Shown here: positions 1-4,867 of the stretch, piece after piece | How the letters are laid out: each line of letters begins with the position of its first letter | Position numbering within the stretch: the stretch's first letter is position 1 | Assembly: GCA_964385635.1 (NCBI GenBank) | Contig: CAYLPU010000152.1 | Location: 1 to 9,335, forward strand | Length of the DNA: 9,335 nt | Origin: CAYLPU01 sp964385635 | Lineage (GTDB): Bacteria; Chloroflexota; Anaerolineae; B4-G1 | Direction of reading: 5' to 3' | The notes under the pieces: model-generated | The model's input: the letters and a program-made list of their open reading frames with translations, nothing else | Told to the model about the DNA's origin: nothing | The model's database searches: none | Position numbers and translations under genes: made by a program

Positions 1-310
1 TGTAGGCCAGGTCGCGGCCATGGTCGGAGTGAGCCGATGCGCCCACCGCCACGGCACGGGCAAAGTTGCGAGCCGCTACCACGTCCCGTGTCGCCCCACA
101 GACCCCGCGCTCCGTCTTCCCCGCCAGGCGGCAAGGGCCCATCGAGCAGTTCTTGCAACACAGCCCCTGAGACCCGATCGGGCAGGGGGCGAGAGCGTCC
201 GCCCGCGAGAAAACAGTCTCCGCCTCAATCTGGCAAGCGTGCTCCAAAAGGGCAACCGTCGCCCGATCCCAACTCGCCTCCTCCGGTGTTCTTGCTTTCT
301 TTTTCGCCAT
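1..310 (-). CDS. cooS: Anaerobic carbon monoxide dehydrogenase catalytic subunit, N-terminal part (cut by window edge)
   Basis: CooS interconverts CO2 and CO at a Ni-Fe-S C-cluster in the cytoplasm; in acetyl-CoA-pathway organisms it feeds the carbonyl branch. Reading the minus strand from ATG at 310 gives 103 codons with no stop before the window edge. The translation carries the cysteine signature of the family: C43 and C51 spaced CX7C (the inter-subunit D-cluster), then C52, C55, C60 and C71 (B-cluster), in the context CPIGSQGLCCKNCSMGPC, followed by GVCGAT and the conserved A-H-S-D-H-G-R motif at residues 93-98. The start is supported by GGAGG nine bases upstream; an ATG at 317 is out of frame. 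The gene begins 14 nt after the HMA-like gene, implying co-transcription with it and fhs. The B-cluster loop between C60 and C71 is about three residues shorter than in the Rhodospirillum rubrum enzyme as I recall it. The C-cluster ligands lie outside the window, so activity cannot be judged. Confidence 0.94.
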   Translation of the reverse strand, partial: MAKKKARTPEEASWDRATVALLEHACQIEAETVFSRADALAPCPIGSQGLCCKNCSMGPCRLAGKTERGVCGATRDVVAARNFARAVAVGASAHSDHGRDLAY

Positions 311-324
311 ATTCCATAACCTCC

Positions 325-660
325 CTAATACCGCCGGAACTCGCCCGACATATCGAGGTCGGCCTGGTTGGTCTCGGTCATCCGCGAGCCCAGCACCGCC
401 CACTGCGGGTCTCGAAGCCTGGTACCGGGCAGGGCCAGCACAGGCATCTCCCCTTCACCCACCGGGTAGCCGGCTTCAGCCAGCGCCTTCTCAATAGCCG
501 CAGGGTTTGTCTCGGCTGCGTCATAATTAACCAATACCTGCTTCCAGCCCGAACTGGCGTACACGCCACCCACTCCCTCCAGGTTGGCCAACACGTCCCG
601 CACCTTAAGGACATGATGATCGGCCCAGAGAGTCGGTACTTCAAATACCACCTTCTCCAT
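325..660 (-). CDS. Small HMA-fold-like protein without the CXXC metal site
   Basis: This 111-residue protein has an N-terminal part (about residues 1-66) with the beta-alpha-beta-beta-alpha-beta pattern of heavy-metal-associated domains: strand KVVFEV, helix from about residue 15, 'GVGGVYASSG' turn, strand QVLVNYD, helix AIEKALAEAGY. At the metal-loop position, where chaperones have M-x-C-x-x-C, it reads L-W-A-D-H-H, so both cysteines are absent; the protein has none at all. A tail of about 45 residues (67-111), with no recognised domain, follows. There is no signal peptide or membrane segment, so it should be cytoplasmic. The start has AGGA nine bases upstream. It sits 111 nt after fhs and 14 nt before cooS on the same strand, so a role linked to CO dehydrogenase, perhaps metal handling or protein contact through the histidines, is plausible but is inference. 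The fold assignment comes from pattern only. Confidence 0.82.
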   Translation of the reverse strand: MEKVVFEVPTLWADHHVLKVRDVLANLEGVGGVYASSGWKQVLVNYDAAETNPAAIEKALAEAGYPVGEGEMPVLALPGTRLRDPQWAVLGSRMTETNQADLDMSGEFRRY

Positions 661-716
661 TTTTCTTTATCCTTTCATTCCGTGAATCCTGCTCTCCTAT
701 CATCCGTTCACACCTT

Positions 717-750
717 AGAAACCGGGTTTTTTCCGAAAAACCCGGTTTCT
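717..750. repeat. Perfect 15-bp inverted repeat between fhs and the HMA-like gene
   Basis: Arms AGAAACCGGGTTTTT (717-731) and its exact complement (736-750) flank the four-base loop TCCG. It lies in the 111-nt gap between the fhs stop and the HMA-like start. On the transcribed minus strand no clear U-tract follows, so full termination inside the operon is unlikely. It could instead be a dispersed palindromic element or an mRNA processing/stability hairpin that sets the ratio of fhs to cooS message. Confidence 0.7.
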
Positions 751-752
751 TT

Positions 753-772
753 CCGTTGACACCATTGACACC
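753..772 (-). repeat. Short tandem repeat GGTGTCAAY, copy 1, abutting the fhs stop
   Basis: On the minus strand, GGTGTCAAT and GGTGTCAAC follow each other directly and are then followed by GG. The repeat touches the fhs stop codon (TAG, 774-772). The same 9-base unit recurs at 2697-2716 and, in part, at 2956-2975. Confidence 0.65.
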
Positions 773-2658
773 TACGACAACCCCAAAACCTTGCCCGTCT
801 TCACATCAATGTCAATATCCGTAAAGACCGGGCGGGTGGGCAGGCCGGGCATGGTCTTCATCGTGCCGCACAGCGGGAAGATGAACCCCGCGCCCACGCT
901 GGCTCGCACGTCGGTGATGGGCATCCGCCACCCGCGCGGCGTACCCTTGATCGCCGGATCGTGCGTGAACGAGAGGTGCGTCTTCGCCATGCAGAGCGGC
1001 AGGTGCGCCAGCCCCATATCGGTGAAAAGTTTGATCTTCGCCTCCGCCTCGTCCGTGTAATCCGCTCCATCGGCGCGGTAAATCTCGCGGACGATGGTCT
1101 CGATCTTTTCCTTGATGGACATGGCGTCCTCGTAGAGGAAGTGGAAGTCGTTCGGCTTCTCGCAGGCCGCGACAACCGCCCGTGCCAGGTCCGCGCCGCC
1201 CTCGCCGCCCTTGGCCCAGACGTTGTGCATCACTACGTCCTCGGCGCCCGTCTCCTTGGCCCGCTTGCGAATCAACTCGATCTCGGCATCGGTGTCGTAC
1301 TTGAAGCGGTTGATCGCCACCACCACCGGCACGCCGAACTTTATCGCGTTCTCAATGTGCTGCAGCAGGTTGGGCAGACCCTTTTCCAGCAGTTCCAGGT
1401 TCTCGCTGGTATAAGCCTTGTCCAGTGGCTTGCCGGCGACAACCCTGGGGCCACCGCCGTGCATCTTGAGCGCGCGCACGGTGCAGACCAATACCACGCA
1501 GTCAGGAACCAGCCCGCTGTAGCGGCACTTGAGGTTCATGAACTTTTCCATCCCGCAGTCGGCGCCAAAACCGGACTCTGTCACCACGTAATCAGCCAGT
1601 TTGAGCGCGATCTTGTCGGCGATGATGGAAGAGTTACCCTGGGCAATGTTGGCGAACGGCCCGCAGTGGACGAAGGCCGGACTGCCGGACAGCGTCTGCA
1701 TCATGTTGGGCATGAGGGCGTCCTTGAGCAGAACCGTCATCGCGCCGGCCACATTCAGATCCTCGGCTGTGATTGGATCAATCCGGCCCACCGAACGCAA
1801 TCCACCCTTCCTGCTGGTGCCGATGATGATGCGGCCCATACGCTCGCGCAGGTCAGCCAGGCCGCTGCACATCGCCAGCGCGGCCATGATCTCGGAGGCC
1901 ACCGTGATGTCGTACCCGGTCTCGCGTACCAGGCCGTTATTGGCGTCGCCCATACCGACGATGACGTTGCGCAGCGCCGCGTCCGATACGTCCACCACCC
2001 GCCGCCACTGGACTGCGTCGGGGTTTATGTTCAGGCGGAACATACGCTCCTTATCATCGTCGTTCAGGTCGGATGGTTTATCCGACTCGATGCCCAGTTT
2101 TTCCAGCCGCCGGCGCTGCGAGGGCGTGTACTCATCGTCCGGGCAGAGCGCCTTGGCCAGAAAACTGGTGCTCCAGCGGGCTTCCTTCGCCATGCGGTTG
2201 TCAATCGCCGCGGCCAGCAGGTTGTGGGCCGCGCCGACGGCGTGGATGTCGCCGGTGAGGTGCAGGTTAAAGTCCTCCATCGGCACGATCTGGGCGTAGC
2301 CGCCACCGGCCGCCCCACCCTTGATACCAAAGGTTGGCCCTTGCGAGGGCTGGCGAATGACGGTGAAGACTTTCTTACCGATGTAGTGCAAGCCCTGGCT
2401 GACGCCGATCGTCGTCACCGTCTTGCCCTCGCCCAGCGGCGTGGGAGTGATGGCGGTCACGTCAATGTACTTGCCGTTGGGGCGGTCCTTGAACTTTTCG
2501 AGCACGTCCAAGTGGACCTTGGCCTTCCACTTCCCGTGCAGGTCAATGTCGTCCTCGGAGAGTCCGACACTCTTGGCAACCTCAACGACAGGAATGAGTT
2601 CGGCTGCCTGAGCGATCTTTATGTCGCTCGGAACTGGTTCAACTCGCTTGACGGGCAT
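772..2658 (-). CDS. fhs: Formate-tetrahydrofolate ligase (10-formyl-THF synthetase), long form
   Basis: Fhs joins formate to tetrahydrofolate with ATP to give 10-formyl-THF, the entry step of the methyl branch of the Wood-Ljungdahl pathway (reversible in some organisms). The 628-residue protein aligns by eye over its whole length with the Moorella enzyme: P-loop TPTPLGEGKT at residues 71-80, the motif GPTFGIKGGAAGGGYAQ at about 107-123, MEDFNLHLTGDIHA at 127-140, VWAKGGEGG later, and the C-terminal MTMPGLP-like segment (MKTMPGLPTRP). It is about 70 residues longer than the roughly 559-residue Moorella form. Most of the excess is an insertion at about residues 156-208, rich in charged residues, before the conserved Q-W-R-R-V-V-D; a similar longer form occurs in the eukaryotic C1-THF synthase domain. 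The start has GGAGG six bases upstream. It lies 70 nt downstream of the DUF166 gene and upstream of the HMA-like gene and cooS, consistent with one operon. Confidence 0.97.
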   Translation of the reverse strand: MPVKRVEPVPSDIKIAQAAELIPVVEVAKSVGLSEDDIDLHGKWKAKVHLDVLEKFKDRPNGKYIDVTAITPTPLGEGKTVTTIGVSQGLHYIGKKVFTVIRQPSQGPTFGIKGGAAGGGYAQIVPMEDFNLHLTGDIHAVGAAHNLLAAAIDNRMAKEARWSTSFLAKALCPDDEYTPSQRRRLEKLGIESDKPSDLNDDDKERMFRLNINPDAVQWRRVVDVSDAALRNVIVGMGDANNGLVRETGYDITVASEIMAALAMCSGLADLRERMGRIIIGTSRKGGLRSVGRIDPITAEDLNVAGAMTVLLKDALMPNMMQTLSGSPAFVHCGPFANIAQGNSSIIADKIALKLADYVVTESGFGADCGMEKFMNLKCRYSGLVPDCVVLVCTVRALKMHGGGPRVVAGKPLDKAYTSENLELLEKGLPNLLQHIENAIKFGVPVVVAINRFKYDTDAEIELIRKRAKETGAEDVVMHNVWAKGGEGGADLARAVVAACEKPNDFHFLYEDAMSIKEKIETIVREIYRADGADYTDEAEAKIKLFTDMGLAHLPLCMAKTHLSFTHDPAIKGTPRGWRMPITDVRASVGAGFIFPLCGTMKTMPGLPTRPVFTDIDIDVKTGKVLGLS

Positions 2659-2696
2659 TCGTTACCTCCTTGAAATGTGTGTGCTGTTATCTCTAT

Positions 2697-2716
2697 CCGT
2701 TGACACCGTTGACACT
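2697..2716 (-). repeat. Short tandem repeat GGTGTCAAC, copy 2, between DUF166 gene and fhs
   Basis: AGTGTCAAC and GGTGTCAAC follow each other on the minus strand, followed by GGATAG, in the 70-nt gap upstream of fhs. A 20-base stretch of this copy (2693-2712) is identical to bases inside the DUF166 gene at 2956-2975. Confidence 0.65.
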
Positions 2717-2740
2717 ACTCCCTACTCCCTACCCCCTACC
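2717..2740. repeat. Three 7-bp units (ACTCCCT) at the 3' end of the DUF166 gene
   Basis: The plus strand reads ACTCCCT, ACTCCCT, ACCCCCT, ACC. On the minus strand this is a run of GGTAGGGGG and GTAGGGA units. It overlaps the last codons and the TAG stop (2731-2729) of the DUF166 gene, so the repeat supplies that protein's final residues and its stop codon. Confidence 0.6.
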
Positions 2741-3868
2741 TATCTCGACCTCCACCGCCCGCCGCATGAAGTTGCCCGAAGCCTGGATCAGTGGCTCCCC
2801 TAGATCCGGGTCCACGCGCATCGTAGCCCGGCAAGGGTAGTGATGATGAAACAGGCCGGCCTGAAGAATGGCCTCCCGCACGTCCACCCCGACCAGTTGG
2901 CGAGCAACAGACCGGGCGCACCCACAGGCCGCGTCCCGTTCCACCTCTACTTTCACTATCCGTTGACACCGTTGATCGTCGCACTCGATCCGAAACGCTG
3001 GCCGGCCAAAATGGCGGGCAAACTCACTGATCCAGGGATCCTCAAACGAGACCTCCTGCTGGCGCACACCGCTCTTAGCCCCCATCCCGGGGACACCGCT
3101 CTTAGCCCCCGTCCCGGGGGCGTTGCAACTCCGCTCGGTGAGAGAGCAGAACGGCTTGGGAAAAGCACCGGTCACACCCATCTCCGTCAACTGAAGGCGG
3201 AGTTGGCGGGCCAACCCATCCGGCAGCCAGGCCACGTTGTCCACTGGCGCGATGACGGCCCGGGCACTGGTGCGCTCCACAATGCTGGGCAGAAGCTGAG
3301 CCGCGCCGGTGCTCTCCCCCAACGAGAGCACCAGGTCGGCAACAGGCAGGTGCATGGGGAGGAACACCAATGGGTCATCCACCACCAGAGGAAGATCGGA
3401 GGGAGCGCGCCAAGCCTCCACCGTCCAGGCCGCGGGAGCGAAACGGCGGACGTTTCCCAGGATACGCTGACCATAGTGACCCTGGAACAAAACAAAAAGC
3501 CGCAGTATTTCTGGGCTGCGGCCACGCCAATCCAGCGGCCTGCGGACCGCCTCCAACAGGTCCTCCACGCGGCGGCCACGCTTCATCTGCTGGTAATAGG
3601 TATGGATGCGATCGTCTTCCAGAGTCAGCCCGACAACCTTTGCACCGGGAATGGACTCCAGCACCTGGGCAACCAGGCGACTCTGTTCCTCGCCCCCGGC
3701 CTCAATGATCACCACGTCGGGGGCGGCTGCTTGCACCTGGGCAAACGTATCGGGGCCGACAATGGCGACCCCGACAACTTCGATACCTGGTTGGCCAGAA
3801 AGGAGGCTTTGAACGCCCTGGGCGAAAAGCGGCTGGCTAGCGAGAATAAATACACGACTGAGGTTCAT
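2729..3868 (-). CDS. Degenerate receiver domain fused to DUF166
   Basis: Residues 1-115 follow the NarL/FixJ receiver pattern (compare R-I-L-L-V-D-D-H with R-V-F-I-L-A-S-Q), but the acidic pair is A10-S11, the phospho-acceptor aspartate is E56 (DVVIIEAGG), and the beta-5 lysine region is shortened and lacks GYLLK. T82 is kept. It should therefore not be phosphorylated normally. Residues about 121-376 match DUF166 (PF02593), known mainly from methanogenic archaea and sometimes labelled thymidylate-synthase-like on weak grounds: RLFVLFQGHYGQRILGN, FPKPFCSLTE (236-245), FARHFGRP, DAACGCA (312-318) and HHHYPC (341-346). Cysteines C241, C315 and C346 lie in these motifs and could bind a metal or cluster, which is inference. 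Two 9-residue repeats (251-268) are inserted between PFCSLTE and the FARHFGRP motif. No strong ribosome site precedes ATG 3868. It has its own candidate promoter and leads the fhs-HMA-cooS set, so a function tied to C1/CO metabolism is likely. Its biochemical activity is unknown. Confidence 0.88.
   Translation of the reverse strand: MNLSRVFILASQPLFAQGVQSLLSGQPGIEVVGVAIVGPDTFAQVQAAAPDVVIIEAGGEEQSRLVAQVLESIPGAKVVGLTLEDDRIHTYYQQMKRGRRVEDLLEAVRRPLDWRGRSPEILRLFVLFQGHYGQRILGNVRRFAPAAWTVEAWRAPSDLPLVVDDPLVFLPMHLPVADLVLSLGESTGAAQLLPSIVERTSARAVIAPVDNVAWLPDGLARQLRLQLTEMGVTGAFPKPFCSLTERSCNAPGTGAKSGVPGMGAKSGVRQQEVSFEDPWISEFARHFGRPAFRIECDDQRCQRIVKVEVERDAACGCARSVARQLVGVDVREAILQAGLFHHHYPCRATMRVDPDLGEPLIQASGNFMRRAVEVEIGRG
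2956..2975 (-). repeat. Copy 3 of the GGTGTCAAC element, inside the DUF166 coding region
   Basis: Twenty bases identical to 2693-2712 lie within the DUF166 reading frame, where they encode part of the residues Q-R-C-Q-R-I at about 299-304, including C301. The identity of a coding stretch with intergenic DNA 260 bp away suggests a small mobile or templated insertion rather than chance. Confidence 0.55.
3066..3119 (-). repeat. 27-bp in-frame tandem duplication inside the DUF166 gene
   Basis: Units 3066-3092 and 3093-3119 differ at a single base (A3084 against G3111). The period of 27 keeps the frame and gives two 9-residue peptides, PGTGAKSGV and PGMGAKSGV, at residues 251-268. The one difference changes T to M, so it is not silent. 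Confidence 0.9.
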
Positions 3869-3870
3869 TA

Positions 3871-3887
3871 ACTGACTACCGGTCAGT
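3871..3887. promoter_or_regulatory. Inverted repeat in the 5' leader of the DUF166-fhs-cooS operon
   Basis: ACTGAC (3871-3876) and GTCAGT (3882-3887) flank the five bases TACCG. The dyad ends two bases before the DUF166 start codon (3868) and lies where a ribosome binding site would be; no clear Shine-Dalgarno sequence is visible. It could be an operator just downstream of the transcription start or an RNA hairpin that limits initiation. Confidence 0.4.
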
Positions 3888-3899
3888 GAACTGGTTGAA

Positions 3900-3928
3900 A
3901 TTATACCTCTGATGCGACGGCTTGTCTA
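3900..3928 (-). promoter_or_regulatory. Candidate sigma-70 promoter of the DUF166-fhs-HMA-cooS unit
   Basis: On the minus strand TAGACA (3928-3923, five of six matches to TTGACA) is followed after 17 bases by a perfect TATAAT (3905-3900). The predicted transcription start near 3893 leaves about 25 nt of leader before the DUF166 ATG. The 141-nt gap after the upstream regulator gene and the near-consensus boxes argue for a separate transcription start here. Confidence 0.55.
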
Positions 3929-4009
3929 TAGCCCTTCTGGGCCATATACGGTGCCCAAATAGCCCAATGGGGCTAAGCATGTAACCACAATCTCCCTTCG
4001 ACAACTCGC

Positions 4010-4705
4010 CTAGTCCTCGTTACTGCTTGTGGAACCACCGCCGTTGCCCGTTGGCAGGCACACCAGCCCGTGGCTCACGGCATAAGCGGCCGCCTGGGCA
4101 CGATTCCTGACCCTCAGTTTGGCGAGGATGCTGCGCAGATGGTTCTTCACCGTATTGCGTGTGATGCCCAGTTCCTCTGCGATTTCCCGGTTGGAATACC
4201 CGTCCACAACCAGCACCAGAACCTCACACTCACGTGCTGAAAGCACGGCTGTGGCCGCTGGCTGGGCGGCTGGCTGGCTCCGCTGCGCCAATTGGCGGAA
4301 CAATTTGGCCGTCATCACCCGCGATATCGGAGCCTCCCCCGACGCCAGACCGCGCAAGTGCTGAAAGAGCGTCTCCGGCAGGATGTCCTTGAGCAAGTAG
4401 CCGTCCGCTCCACAGCGCACAGCGGTCACCAGGTCTTGCTCAGTATCGGACACAGTCAGCATCACCACCCGTACACCTGGCATGCGGGCCTTGATGCGGC
4501 GGGTCGCCTCCAATCCATCGCAGTTGGGCATACGGACGTCCATCAACACCAAATCCGGATGCAGCAACCGCGTTTGCTCGACCGCCTCCAGGCCATCCCG
4601 GGCCTCCCCGACAACCTCAAAATCGGGCTGACCATCGAGCAGCCGGGCCAGTCCCTTGCGGAACAGCAAATGATCGTCCACCAACAAAATACGCAGCGAT
4701 TGCAT
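4010..4705 (-). CDS. NarL/FixJ-family response regulator (receiver plus LuxR-type HTH)
   Basis: This is a two-component transcription factor. Counting residues from the GTG at 4708 (one residue before the annotated ATG), the receiver domain keeps the acidic pair D11-D12, phospho-acceptor D57 (LVLMDVRMP), T85 and K107 (GADGYLLKD), so it should be phosphorylated by a sensor kinase. The LuxR/GerE helix-turn-helix runs from about residue 156 (LSARECEVL) through YSNREIAEELGI and TVKNHLRSILAKL to about 215. A short Gly/Ser-rich tail follows. No histidine kinase is in the window. I prefer ATG 4705, since GTG 4708 would lie inside the Shine-Dalgarno sequence; even so, AGGAGGTGAT runs into the ATG, leaving only two bases of spacing after GGAGG. 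The gene stands just upstream of the DUF166-fhs-cooS unit and may control it or the permease side; the sequence does not show which. Confidence 0.93.
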   Translation of the reverse strand: MQSLRILLVDDHLLFRKGLARLLDGQPDFEVVGEARDGLEAVEQTRLLHPDLVLMDVRMPNCDGLEATRRIKARMPGVRVVMLTVSDTEQDLVTAVRCGADGYLLKDILPETLFQHLRGLASGEAPISRVMTAKLFRQLAQRSQPAAQPAATAVLSARECEVLVLVVDGYSNREIAEELGITRNTVKNHLRSILAKLRVRNRAQAAAYAVSHGLVCLPTGNGGGSTSSNED

Positions 4706-4714
4706 CACCTCCTA

Positions 4715-4743
4715 ATTATACACATAATGGCAACTTGACACAA
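4715..4743 (-). promoter_or_regulatory. Candidate promoter of the NarL-type regulator
   Basis: A perfect TATAAT (4720-4715) lies 17 bases downstream of TTGTGT (4743-4738, three of six matches). The start site would fall at or next to AGGAGG, leaving an almost leaderless message, which makes this promoter less certain or points to unusual initiation. Confidence 0.35.
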
Positions 4744-4759
4744 TACACAGGTACGCCCT

Positions 4760-4867
4760 CTACAACCTACAACACGAGTTTGACCAGGGTGAAAAAACGG
4801 TGCGGGCGGCGGTCGGGAGACCTTGCCCAACACCTACAACCTACAATACGAGTTTGACCAGGGTGAA
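4760..4867 (-). repeat. 34-bp direct repeat: the 3' end of the TauE gene is duplicated downstream
   Basis: Bases 4834-4867, covering the last codons and stop of the permease gene plus seven bases after it, are repeated at 4760-4793 with one difference (T4847 against C4773). The distance is 74 bp. The single change is silent in the peptide FTLVKLVL-stop that both copies can encode. It looks like the residue of a tandem gene duplication or a slipped/recombined 3' end. Confidence 0.85.
4792..4828 (-). terminator. Weak intrinsic terminator candidate after the TauE gene
   Basis: On the minus strand an imperfect hairpin (outer GGGC/GCCC at 4828-4825 and 4807-4804; inner GGTC/GACC around TCCC) is followed after six bases by TTTTTT (4797-4792). 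The stem is broken by an internal loop, so termination may be partial. Confidence 0.35.

Noticed and set aside
37..759. Plus-strand frame of 240 codons at the left edge
   Set aside because: It lies opposite cooS and the HMA-like gene. Its translation is rich in Pro, Arg and Ser with no family features, while the minus strand shows the diagnostic CO dehydrogenase cysteines.
961..2673. Plus-strand frame of 570 codons opposite fhs
   Set aside because: The minus strand encodes a full, conserved Fhs over the same bases. The plus-strand frame is a GC-rich codon shadow with no recognisable motifs.
2717..2740. G-quadruplex on the minus strand at the end of the DUF166 gene
   Set aside because: There are only three runs of three or more G plus a run of two, so at best a two-layer structure could form; the tandem-repeat explanation is enough.
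2840..3871. Plus-strand frame of 343 codons opposite the DUF166 gene
   Set aside because: The minus strand has coherent receiver and DUF166 motifs. The plus-strand translation is low-complexity and without family features.
3960..3975. Hairpin TAGCCC-AATG-GGGCTA after the response-regulator gene as a terminator
   Set aside because: The stem is only six base pairs and just three T residues follow on the transcribed strand, which is too weak to call.
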